64,000 bases of DNA. Origin: Rutidosis leptorrhynchoides. Its lineage: Eukaryota > Streptophyta > Magnoliopsida > Asterales > Asteraceae. Below are positions 9,975 through 20,219 of this stretch, piece by piece (position 1 is the first letter of the stretch; every line of letters starts with the position of its first letter). The DNA lies in NCBI RefSeq assembly GCF_046630445.1, contig NC_092337.1, forward strand, positions 190,808,501 through 190,872,500. Reading direction: 5' to 3'. The translations under genes were made by a program, and so were the position numbers. The notes below the pieces were generated by a model that had not been told where the DNA came from, did not search any database, and was given only the letters and a program-made list of their open reading frames with translations.

Positions 9975-12351
9975 TGTAACGACCCAACCCGTATTAAAAC
10001 CGGCCAATAAAATTTTTTCCTTTTAATACGCGTTAAATAATACTTTAGGTCCCAATTGTTTTTCCATAAACATCTTTAATTACAATAGAAGGTTTAATAA
10101 CCTTAAAACATTTAATACATTAGTTAATTGTCCAAACGGACATACACGACCCGACTAGTTTAGTTTCCAACAAAACCGAGCATGGTGATTTGGGACTACG
10201 CTACCCAAATCCTAATCGAGTACAAAAGAAAGATCTTCTAAGCAACCTAGCCAAGATCTCTAATTCCCAAGCTTACCCGAGCCGCCAAGCATGCGAACCT
10301 ATAAAAATATCAACAACGAGAGGGTAAGCTAACGCTCAGTGAATGATAATATACTACATACATATATATGTATAAAATGGACACGCCACACAAATATTAA
10401 ATACCGCATACCGAAGCATCCATGTATAAGGCAACTACACTAAGCATACCGTACTATCTCTAAGCAACAAGCTAAAGATATCAACAAAGAGTAAATTCAC
10501 TAACGACGATGTGAACAACGCCAATAAGCCACACCCGGAGGGTTAGCTACAACACAACATTACATTAATATATATAACAATATAAAACGAATAAGGTTAA
10601 CCCCTTAACCCATTACCGAATACCAAACGCCACAATGAAGATTGGCCGAGCTACACGAGACTTAGTAATCCGAACCCACACAAGATTACTATCTTCACAA
10701 CATCGAGGTTGGCCGAACTACACGAGCCTTAGCAATCCGAAACCACACGAGATTACTACCTCAATAAGATGACCGAACTACACGAGTCATCGTGAATCCG
10801 AACTACACGCGATTCACTTCTCAACATCAAAACCCACGGTCACGGGATTATAAAATCCACCACATCGGGGTCATCCACTTCACAACAAAATCAACCCTTC
10901 GCCATTGGGGTTATAACATCCAAATCACAACCACATGTGATAACGTACACACAAGCGTGTACCTCGCCAAAGGTGGTCAGCCAAAACACACAAACGTGTC
11001 AATTGGACTCATATAAAAGTCCATCAAATCCACCTATATGTGAAGTGAGCTCTATAGCCGAGAATCACTTCACCCGACCCGCACCCATCCTACACATACA
11101 TATGCATATAGGATATTAACACTCACCTTGTCGCCTTGATGAAATGCTTCCAAAATAATCCGCAACTCGTCAATGGAAAGTACCTATTCCATTATCACAA
11201 TTACAACGACACACTTAGATTGGATTTACAACTAACCCAATTTGACACTTAGTGCAAATTCGACCCAATTTCACTTCCAAGCACAAACCGCGCCCAAACT
11301 AACCAATAATCACTAACACAAGTGATAATGGTCCTAAAATGCCAATTAAACCCAAACACAAGTGTTAAACACTTATCGTTTTCAAAATCGCCCATAAACC
11401 CTAATTTTGACCCATAAGGTCAAAATCTCACCATATACAAGTTTTGACACCAAAACATATTTAACTCGGTTTTATACTTCAACTTAATCCATTTTAAGTT
11501 TACAAACCTCAACGAATCGACATTCGGGTCATAATCCTCAACAAACCCTAATTTTGACTCTAGTCAAAATTAGTCAACCACGAAAACCCTAAAAGTCTCC
11601 AAAACACTAATAATCACTAATGCTAGTGATTGTACACCGTTTACAAATCTTAAACATGGTTAAATCATTAACCAACCCAAAACCCGCCTTTAACACTTAT
11701 AAACCCGAATCTTGGTGTTAATCTCCAATTAACAACTAAATGGGTTCCATCTATGAATCATTCAATCAAAAGCCCCAAATTTGAATGATGAACACGAAAA
11801 TGAAATTCGGAGTTAGAGCTTACCACTAGTATCACCGTGTAGCTAAGAACGAGGAGAACAACCTAGTCAACTACGCCAAAGATCAAATCCCGCTTCTTCC
11901 TTTCCAAAAATCTCTTTGAAATCAAATGGGTGTTTGAGTTTTTGAGAGGAAAATGAAATGAAAAGGAAAATGAAATTAGGAAATGAAATGAATGGATGAG
12001 GTTAAAGCCTCAAATCTGGCTCGAACGTGAAATGACCAATTTGCCCTTGAACCTTATTTAAAATTACAAGAATCTGGTACCAGTTTGCCCGTATCGCCGC
12101 GCCGCGGCCTTAAATGTCACGCCGCGACATTTGCCTAGTTCTGGGATCATTTTTTGTTGGAGTTCTGATCTGATTTCCAGTTAATTGACGCGCCGCTGCC
12201 TCATTTGTCGCGCCGCGACACACAGCGTGATCTGAGTCATTTTCTTGCATACAAGACCTCAACACCCGAACATGTCCCGAACCCTTCATACGCCTATCGT
12301 ACATACACAATACACTTATAAATCATGTACGGAGAAAAACGGGATGTTACA
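9975..12351 (-). repeat. 5' LTR of the gag-only retrotransposon
   Basis: 2,377 bp, TG...CA, matching 4615-6924. It holds one additional copy of the ACTACACGAG-type repeat near 10640-10740. It is followed by GAAGT, the second copy of the target duplication. Confidence 0.92.
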
Positions 12352-12362
12352 GAAGTTAATAA

Positions 12363-13023
12363 GACGGATTGTAACGGGGGGTTGCTCACGCCGTAGGGGC
12401 ATACGTGGCAACCGGCCACGCCATCGTCTGAGCCGTAACAGTGCGTGGTGAGGGGCGGGATCAGGGGCGTGAGGCTGAACCGTGGGCTGGCGACGGGGAA
12501 GCTCACGGGTGTGGGTGATTATGGTTGGGTCACGTGGAGGAAGAAGAAGATAGAAGAATAAGATACATATATATGAAAGTAGTGTATATATTTATATTAT
12601 TTATATAAATAATATATATAAATATGGAAGAAGAAGATATAGATATATAGAAGAAGAAGATGTAAGTAGAGAGAGACAGAGATTAGGAAGTAGGTATTAT
12701 ATTTATATTTTATATTTATAAATTTATATTTTACTCTGTATATATTTATATTTTATATTTATAATATATTACTCCGTATATATTTATATTTTATATTTAT
12801 AACTTACAATATTACATACGAGTAGTATATATTTATGTATATATATGAAAAAATTTCACAAAAAAATAAATATAAAATGACACATCATCATTCCACTAAC
12901 TCACACCATTAACCCACACCACAAACTCACATCACCACTACTTCACTCAAATCACTCACACGTTCTAGTCATCAAAAAGCAACTCACGCCCTCAACCCAC
13001 GCCCCTTACCGTTACGAATGGTC
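12363..13023 (+). mobile_element. Non-autonomous PIF/Harbinger element (MITE-like, 661 bp)
   Basis: Flanked by TAA at 12360-12362 and 13024-13026. The left end GACGGATTGTAACGGG matches the right end of the 687-3359 element, and its right end matches that element's left end over more than 110 bp. So it is the same family in inverse orientation. The middle is simple AT-rich and GAAGA-rich sequence with no protein. Its left end lies just 6 bp past the LTR retrotransposon's target duplication, so the retroelement landed almost on its border. Confidence 0.85.
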
Positions 13024-13026
13024 TAA

Positions 13027-13495
13027 CAGATTTTCTAATGTATACTTTACGTGGTAGTAATTTGATCGAAGCAAGTAATCATAATTGACAGAAAAGAATT
13101 TGAAACCAAGATTAAAATAACCCAAATTTAAATTTAAATGAAAATGAAATAAAAAGAGACACCTTGATAAAAAGAATGAACAGACACCGAACCAAAAAGT
13201 TTTGTGACCAATCAGAAAGTTTTATCCACATGTGGGGCCATTGGAAATGTAAATCTCACTGCAATGATGATTTTAGAAAAATCTCCATGGGTTACATATA
13301 TCCGATTTACGAAACTACCCATGTACAAATCCCACCAAGTACAAAGGAATATTTTCCTTTGGCATGAATCAAAGTATTATTATATCCCAATCGACACTCT
13401 AAGACACATCCATAAACTTACATCACATTTTGTAGCGTTCATTCATTCATTACTATACCATATCTTTTGATTTCAACTATTCAAATATCAAATAT

Positions 13496-13500
<5 letters not shown>
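13027..13500. other. Intergenic sequence upstream of WUS, no gene
   Basis: AT-rich, with small ORFs lacking recognisable content. It may contain distal regulatory sequence of the WUS gene, but no motif can be assigned by eye. Confidence 0.4.

Positions 13501-13571
<71 letters not shown>
13501..13571. repeat. (AT)n microsatellite
   Basis: About 35 uninterrupted AT repeats, roughly 1 kb before the WUS start codon. ORFs of alternating Tyr/Ile from this tract are artefacts. Confidence 0.95.
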
Positions 13572-13574
<3 letters not shown>

Positions 13575-13717
13575 ATATATTACAGCAGATAAACGTGGTA
13601 TAATTTATCACGACATTTGCAAATAATTCATTTAAAGATTTCGATGTATCATTACTTTTAACAGCAAATAATCTACTCCGTAAAACATACAAACTAAAAA
13701 CTAAGACCGTAATAGAC

Positions 13718-14222
13718 TAAAGCCGAGTTCAAGCCAAACTTGAACTTTAGCTCTGCTAATTTTTTATTTTTTATTTTTTGTAAGCGAGTAAACCCTCTTA
13801 TGAACGAGCACATTGACTCCCTCATAGAAGGTAAAACCTCGGGTAGTCAAGCCCCCAAGCGCGAGACCTGGTACCAAATGAATTGCGCATTATGCGCACC
13901 CTCTAGTCAAACTCCTTTTTTTGAACAATTTGGTATAGCCATGAATTGAACCCGAGTAGTGTGCTTCATTGGGTAACTCGGAGCTCTAATCATAAAATCA
14001 TACAAGATCAAATTAGACTCACGAGCTAGTTCGACCTTAATATAAGTTGCTCAAGTGAGCTCCTTTACTTAACGAACTCTAAATCTGTTCGACCTTGGAC
14101 TCAAGTTCGAGCTAGTTTAAGTTCGTCTTGAATCGATATTTTTTGAAGTCTAAGTTCAAATTAGCTAATCAAGTTGAATCGATGTTTTTTCAAGTCTACG
14201 TTCAAATTAGCTAATCAAGTTC
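13718..14222. repeat. Degenerate interspersed repeat with a 45-bp tandem duplication
   Basis: It contains AGCCGAGTTCAAGCC and complementary TTCAAG/GAGCTAG words of the kind seen in old fold-back repeats. Two tandem copies of a 45-bp unit (TTGAATCGAT, TTTTTTxAAGTCTA, GTTCAAATTAGCTAATCAAG) lie at about 14130-14220. I cannot assign it to a family. It ends about 370 bp before the WUS start codon. Confidence 0.45.
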
Positions 14223-14497
14223 ACATCTAACAAAAACCAAAGACTGACCAATAACTTTAAGGATGTATATAACTAATAAAAACTAACACCAAAAGTATAT
14301 ACAAGTAAATGAGAACACAAAAAGGAGATAGGGAGTGAAAGGGTTTTGACAGAAATAAGTATTAAGTATATGGAATTAAAACAGTAGTAGTATTTGTCTG
14401 TTGCCTTTTTGTTACTATCACTCTGTCAACTTCAGTAGTCCTTCTCTTCCAGATATCCTTTGTGATCCTCTCTCATGTGCCCCATCTTCTCTTCTTC

Positions 14498-14506
14498 TTT
14501 ATAAAC
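14498..14506 (+). promoter_or_regulatory. TATA box of the WUS gene
   Basis: TTTATAAAC follows a CT-rich stretch and lies about 90 bp before the ATG at 14594. Spacing and context fit a plant core promoter with a short 5' UTR that ends in an A-run directly before the start codon. Confidence 0.6.
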
Positions 14507-14593
14507 TAACCAAATTCCACACTCTCATTCATGCACTCTTTATTTCATTCTCAGTTTTCTTCTAATTAATTTCATTCTTAAAAAAAAAAAAAA

Positions 14594-16037
14594 ATGGAAG
14601 CTACTAATCATCATCAACAACAAGAACAAGTAGATTCAGGAACCAAAAGCAATACTACTAATAGTAGTAGTTATTTGTGTAGGCAAAGTAGTAGTAGGTG
14701 GACACCAACAAATGATCAAATTAGAATCCTTAAAGAACTTTACTACAACAATGGAATCAGATCACCAACTGCTGATCAGATTCAGAGAATTGCTGCTCGG
14801 TTAAGAAATTACGGTAAAATTGAAGGCAAAAATGTGTTTTATTGGTTTCAAAATCATAAAGCTCGTGAGAGACAAAAAAAACGTTTCAACCCACTTCAAT
14901 CTCAACCTCAACCACCACCACCACAATCATCCACCACCATCCCATTTTCCGACCACCACCACCACATGCATCTTCAATCTCACCATCACCAGCTACCCCA
15001 TTTCTATAGCTACCAACAACAGCAACAGAAGCTCTACTCCACTCATCACATCTCACCACCAGGTAACTTATTTCATTAATTTATGTTTTTTTTTTTTTTT
15101 TTTTTTTTTGTTAAGCATATATTTACGTAATTTATTACGGAGTATTATTATTCAATTTGGGGGTTACTTTGGCTTTTTTGCTTACTGAATATCTAGTTAT
15201 GATTATGATTATTATATATGTAAATAATCATTTTTGGGATTTTTTGTTATTGTGTAAAGAATAAAAGGTTAAATTTCCTAATTGATTATTTAAACACAAG
15301 TTTTTATAAAAGATAATTCCAAAATATTCTTTTGCAAGTTTTTTGTGTTTAATTAAGAGGGATGTTAAACACATTTTAAAAGCTATTGAAACAGATAATA
15401 GCTAGATAATAAGTGCTTGACTTAAAATCTTAATTTTATATTATTTTTCAAATTTTTGTCACAGTGGAGGTTGGTTCTTCATCTTCTTCACAATCAGTCC
15501 AGCTACATGTTGGCTATGGGGCCTATGGATCTATTGCTATGGAAAGGAGTTTCAGGGTATGCATATATACTATATTTAATAATAAAAAAAATTCCATAAA
15601 GTTCAAATTTGTCTCCAACTTAATAGAATGTATATGAACACTAAAATTTTAATTATCAAACAATTTTATACATTACTCCGTAATAATTTATGTAGGAGTG
15701 TTCCATATCACCTGATGATACGATTGCTGGAGAAACAGTTCAGAATATGGGATCATGGGGAGTCTATTCATATGCTTTTGACAACATTAATCCCCAAATT
15801 AATGAAGAGGAACATGATCATGATGATGATGATGACGATGGAGATTTGTCTAATGAGATTGAGACACTACCACTCTTCCCTATTCACGGTGGCTCCACCA
15901 ATACCACCACCACCACCGGAAGCGGCGGAAGCTATCATGATGTATATTCCGGTGGTGGTGGTGGTGGTGGTGGTGGTTGGTTTGATGGCAGGACTTCACT
16001 TGATTTGAGCCTTAACTCGTATGGATATTTTAATTGA
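14594..16037 (+). CDS. WUS: WUSCHEL-type homeobox transcription factor, three exons
   Basis: Nuclear homeodomain factor. In other plants WUS keeps shoot-meristem stem cells by moving between cells and repressing or activating targets. Exons: 14594-15062, 15465-15556, 15696-16037; both introns are GT...AG (402 and 139 bp). The product is 300 residues; Arabidopsis WUS is 292 and also has three exons. The homeodomain (about residues 32-98) has the family's enlarged loops, with [20 protein letters not shown] and the recognition helix [20 protein letters not shown]. Further on come a Q/P/H-rich stretch, MERSFRECSIS across the exon 2/3 join, an acidic run (223-241), the WUS box TLPLFPIH (244-251), nine glycines, and a C-terminal EAR-like repression motif SLDLSLN (288-294). 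Acidic region, WUS box and EAR motif together distinguish WUS from other WOX genes. The frame is intact and no other cellular gene is nearby. Exon borders are inferred, not proven by transcripts. Confidence 0.92.
15063..15464 (+). other. WUS intron 1
   Basis: Starts GTAACT after CAG and ends TTTTTGTCACAG. It includes a run of about 20 T at roughly 15087-15109. Removing it joins codon 157 after its first base. Confidence 0.8.
15557..15695 (+). other. WUS intron 2
   Basis: Starts GTATGC and ends TTATGTAG, lying between codons 187 and 188. Its position, just after the conserved MERSFR block, matches the gene structure of WUS in other plants as I know it. Confidence 0.8.
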
Positions 16038-16722
16038 TTTTACACCGTATTACTTTAATTTCATCGTTATCAGTAGTTAAGTGATTTAATGACTGTAACT
16101 AGATGCTAATTATGGATGCTGGTTAAAATTAACTACTAGTTGCTTTTCGTATCTCCCTTTATATATATGAACAATTGTTTTTATGCATGATCAGAAGAAA
16201 TCAAGGTAGAATTAATGGCATGGGATGTGTGTAGTACTTATATGGTTAATTACTGGTTCTGTATTCTATATATTGCATTCATTTATAATTATAAGTATAA
16301 AAATCAGTGTTCTATAATTTACTCCATATAAATTTTTACATTCCTCGTATCATTTTGGTATCGAATTTCTTAGTAACTAGAGCATTACATAACTACACAT
16401 TAAATGTATCATATAATCAAAGCACATTGTTGTTTGTTTCGTTTATAAACTATCTTAATAAATCTAATTTTTACTATTATTTTCGTAATTCGTCAACCTA
16501 CCGTATGATTAATTTTAGTAACTATATTTTGATTGTTAAATTTAAACATTGTAGCTTCACATATACTAGAAAAAAAGTACAAATAATATATGTTTTCTCA
16601 TTATATTATATCATAAACATGGATATATATGATTAGATGATGTTTTTCATATCACTTTAAATTATGTAATGATATTTATTTTTAATTTTTGAATACTTTT
16701 TACATATACTTCATGAATAAGA
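16038..16722. other. WUS 3' flank, no gene seen
   Basis: AT-rich. It probably contains the 3' UTR, but no clear AATAAA signal close to the stop was found. Longer ORFs here have no recognisable content. Confidence 0.45.
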
Positions 16723-16890
16723 TCCACAGGTAAATCCGCGACCCGCGAATATTCGTGGGTACGGGCATGGATCTAAAAATAAATCCATTAACCAAGATCC
16801 GCGGGCTAATGGATCATCAAAAAACCCGCGGGTGCGGGTGATGGATGTAGTGGATCCGCGCCCACGACCCGTGAGTGCCATCCCTAAGTA
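16723..16890. repeat. GC-rich palindromic repeat remnant
   Basis: A CG-rich island with inverted words such as CCCGCGAATATTCGTGGG and repeated ACCCGCGGGTGCGGGT / GGATCCGCG. The composition and palindromes suggest a transposon-derived interspersed repeat. The family was not identified. Confidence 0.45.
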
Positions 16891-17285
16891 CAAATTACGG
16901 GTAGGAGGAGGCTGAACTAAAGGCATCGACCCATAACGAGGGAGGAGAGTGAGCATTGAACTATCGGTTGCTGGGTAATTTGTTCGGTCATTTTCGTTCT
17001 GTTTTTTTTAGTGTTAATTTTCGAGTTAGTTTTGTTCTGGTCTTTTGTTTTGGCGCTTATAGTTGTTTATGTTGCGCTATCGTTGCATGGTTTGGATTTT
17101 CAAGGGCCGGGTTTAGGTAGTATTTGCGCATTGTTTAATGTTTAGAGTTCGTTCTGTTCACGAGCCTTGCAGTGTTTTGTATTTTCGATTGTAGCGTTAT
17201 CCATATTTTTAATCTTTGGATAAAAACATTTGTTTTAATGTTATCGTTATTTTGCTAAAATAAAAAACATAGCAAGACCCTCTAT
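16891..17285. other. T-rich sequence, nothing recognised
   Basis: Many GTT/TTT words and a loose resemblance to a retroelement untranslated tail, but no coding motif or boundary was identified. Confidence 0.35.
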
Positions 17286-17329
17286 TCAAGTAGCATAGAT
17301 CGAACATGCTATTCAAGAAATAGGTACCC

Positions 17330-18098
17330 TCATCATTTTGGAAAGCTTAACCACTAAAACTGAGTCTTCACAAATGTTAAGAAGGTAATCAACATAGAGT
17401 AAAAGTCGAACTTATGCTCGAGAGGATAAAACCATGTAAAACGAGAATAGTCATCCACAAATATAACATATTAATGAAAGCCGTTAGTGGATAAAATATG
17501 AGCAAGACCCCACAAATGCCGATGAATTAAGTCAAAGACACTAAAACAAAGTTTTTCATTAATAATAAAAGACAAACGTTTACTTTTGGATAGTTGACAA
17601 GAAGAACAAAGGTCGATTTCGGTAAAATAAAGGAGAAAGATAACCGTCCTAATTTATTTAAACGAGAAATAATATCAAATTGACATGTCCTAAGCGACTA
17701 TGCCACAACTCATACGATCCTTGAAACATGCTAGAGTGAAGATGCGAGATAAACGCCTTTGTCCTCGTTCGGCACATAAAGATATGATCATGATTACGAC
17801 GACCTGTTACGAGAAGTGCCTTGGTGTGACGATTTGAATAATGAAAGCGGGATAATTAAATAAAATATCAACAGGATTGTCAGATTTTGAATAAGCCTAC
17901 TTATCGAAAATAAATTTTTACAAATCAAAGGAACAACTAATACATCGGGTAAGCGAATATCCTGAGACAATATAGTGGAACCGATTTTTGGTAATCAAAC
18001 GAGTATGACCATTGTGAATAGTTACCCGATCGTTACCTGAGTAGGTAGCGGAAGAATCCAAATTATACGATGATGGGGTCAAGTGAGAGGAAGCCCCC
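17330..18098 (-). pseudogene. Copia pol fragment: protease end, GAG-pre-integrase, integrase start
   Basis: Reading on the minus strand from 18098: GASSHLTPSSY (just behind the protease active site), then the N-terminal zinc-binding region of integrase with ELWHSRLGHVN and CSSCQLSKSKRLSF, then the start of the catalytic core with FVDDYSRFTWFYPL near 17440. This order is specific to Ty1/copia. Several frameshifts and stops interrupt it. Sequence left of about 17330 no longer reads as pol. The protease active-site motif itself is cut by the Athila insertion, its first residues being at 60693 onward. Confidence 0.85.
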
Positions 18099-19656
18099 TG
18101 ATATTGCACATTTCACATATGTTTATCATGGCAATATCCGTCATTTTTCGTCCATTTGGATACAATTTTGGTTATTATTCGAGGTTATTATGAAGATTGT
18201 GATTGTGATTTTAGAGCCGAGAAGTGATCATTTTAAGTATTTTATGAGTTTATGACAAGTTTCCAACAAGATATGAGTTAATAGTTGATTTTGGGTGCGA
18301 CCAAGGCGAGTAATATGTAAAAACAAGAAAGAATCATGGCCTGGAGAAATGCGCGCCGCACATCTGGAAGCGCACCGCGGGCTAAAACATAAAATGAGAC
18401 CCGCCAGCAAGTAATTTGTGCAGTTGTTTTTCTTCACAAACGCGCGCCGCACGCGCAAAGTGGGTCGGCCAGCTGGTCAGCCTATTTAAGGAAGCAGTTT
18501 TTTTTACCCTAAAGGCTATCATTCATTCAGCCGAATTTGGAAGCTAAGGAAATGAATTTTGGTTACTTTTGGGGAATTCCAAGGTCATTCATACGCTTCA
18601 ATCATTCCGCGAACAAGGATCAATCCAAGCGTCAATCGAGATTCATCGTGTTAGGTTGATTCTTTGTTTATTAACAATGAATACTTATTTAATTTTATCT
18701 TTGATTTCAATTGTTGTCATGATTTTTGGCTAGTCTCTTAATGTTTGTCTAGACTAATAAACCTATGTGTTGGATGTGATTTTCATTAATTGTTGGATTA
18801 TAAGTATTTTGATTTGAAGTTTTGAATACATGTATGCATTTAATGAAACTTGTTCTTTTCGATTCAGTTGATTGTATCTTGTTTGATAGGATGAGAGTTC
18901 ATCAATTTAATATATATATTTTCAATTGGTTTGTCTTAATTGGTTGTTTGCTTAATCGGAGACGATAGTAAATTGAATTCAAAAGGCTAGATGACTTATG
19001 TTTAAATTACTCACAACGAGAGTTAGTGTGATTATTGATTACTATGAGAGTATAGTCATAATTTGAACCTGATTATCAGTTGAGTCAACTTATCACATTT
19101 AGGAGGTCATAAGTGACGGAGAATTCAGTGCTGTGTAATCTTAGTTGATGTGTTTGCGCTGGGGAATTCCAGGTGGACCGATTAGGAAACTCACATGCTT
19201 TAATCCACATTTCGAGCTTAATCTAATTGCATCCAGCACTTGGTGTTAAAGTTCTAGACGAACATTTGTTCTTTTATTTAATTTACAACTTATCTTATCT
19301 TTCCTGTTTGCTTTAAAGCTTAAACATAAAAATATCAAAAATATTGTTTTTCATAAAATATTGTTTTTCATTATTACATAGTTAAAGCTTAAACATAAAA
19401 AATATCAAATATTGGTTTGTGGCTAATCGTTAAATAGCCACAAACCAAATTATCTAGTACTTTCAATTTTCTTAGATTAACTTTAGTTTATTTTCATTAG
19501 TTACAATATTAATTCACACGCGTAAACTGTCCTTGGAACGATCTTGGATTTACCAACTTTATACAATTGCACGATCGGGTACATTGCCCGCTAGTGTGTA
19601 AACTTTAATAACCGGCATTTTCCTTTTATAAATTATAGACACGATTTTACATATTA
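18099..19656 (+). repeat. 5' LTR of the Athila element
   Basis: 1,558 bp. The 3' terminus has drifted to ATATTA, where the other LTR has ACATCA. It retains a CpG-rich segment at about 18310-18462 (GCGCGCCGCAC words) that is missing from LTR2, and a TATTTAAG TATA-like site near 18484. Confidence 0.88.
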
Positions 19657-19661
19657 AGTTC

Positions 19662-19681
19662 TTGGCGCCGCTGCCAGGGAC
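19662..19681 (+). other. Primer-binding site, Athila type
   Basis: TTGGCGCCGCTGCCAGGGAC lies 5 bp after the LTR. This is the Athila/Tat-family site, different from the Met-tRNA site used by all the other LTR elements here. The literature assigns it to an Asp-type tRNA as I recall; I did not verify this. Confidence 0.8.
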
Positions 19682-19827
19682 AGTTGTGTCGAAAATTAAG
19701 ATTGTCATCTAATTGCTCTTAGTTGAGTCTTAGTTTGCTAGTTTATTTTTGTTCTTAGTTTATTCTTGTTTGAGTCGGTTCATTTAATTAGTTTGTTAGT
19801 TGTGATTTTGTAGTTTACATGTAGTGT

Positions 19828-20219
19828 ATGCCAGATACACGCTCGTCAAACGTCGAGTTGTATTTGCCTTATCCTGAACCAGAGAGATTTATTTGGAGCC
19901 ATAATACAGACGAGTCCGACACGCTGGATTCAGAAACTAATATTTTCGCTGCACCATCAACTAGCAACCTGTGATTAATTTGGAAAGTTTTACCGATTCG
20001 GTTGTATTTGAAACTGAAGAAACACCAGTTGTTCCTCAGCAACCAGTGGTACCTAATAATCCAGTTGTTCCTAATATTCCGGTTATACCAAAGGTTATAC
20101 CAAAGGTTCCAGTAGTTTGTCAAATGGCACAACAAGGTCAGAGTATGGCGGAAAGGATGAAGGCCTCACGAGTTGGCCAGAGTAACGCTATCAGAACTCC
20201 AGAAGTTACTGATGATTTC
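19828..20219 (+). pseudogene. Athila gag, N-terminal part
   Basis: The ATG at 19828 starts MPDTRSSNVELYLPYPEPER. One frameshift near 19960 is needed to stay open. A Pro/Val-rich low-complexity run follows (PVVPQQPVVPNNPVVP), then QSMAERMKASRVGQ. At 20219 the frame is cut by the chromovirus 20220-29834 and continues at 29840 in the same phase, then across the Cassandra insertion to 30490. Confidence 0.75.

Larger units (their letters stand above)
4615..12351 (-). mobile_element. Gag-only LTR retrotransposon (TR-GAG type)
   Basis: A complete LTR element: LTRs at 4615-6924 and 9975-12351 begin TGTAAC and end GTTACA, flanked by the perfect 5-bp duplication GAAGT (4610-4614 and 12352-12356). It is oriented on the minus strand. 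An initiator-Met-tRNA primer-binding site (9957-9972) follows the right LTR, and a purine tract (complement of 6925-6940) precedes the left one. The internal 3.05 kb encodes gag only. No protease, reverse transcriptase or integrase was recognised in the 1.7 kb behind gag, which is occupied by tandem repeats. Mobilisation would need enzymes from another element. Confidence 0.9.

Noticed and set aside
687-13023. A single 12.3-kb Harbinger transposon as the main interpretation
   Set aside because: Inner ends at 3359 and 12363, each with its own TAA and matching termini, show two separate elements. I kept the larger unit only as a hypothesis.
14820-15188. Second ORF overlapping WUS exon 1, and the 15628-16008 ORF over exon 3
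   Set aside because: Alternative frames of WUS exons running into introns; the WUS frame carries all conserved motifs.
16307-16636. 109-codon ORF downstream of WUS
   Set aside because: Compositionally AT-driven (Tyr/Asn/Ile/Phe-rich), no recognisable motif, no promoter context.
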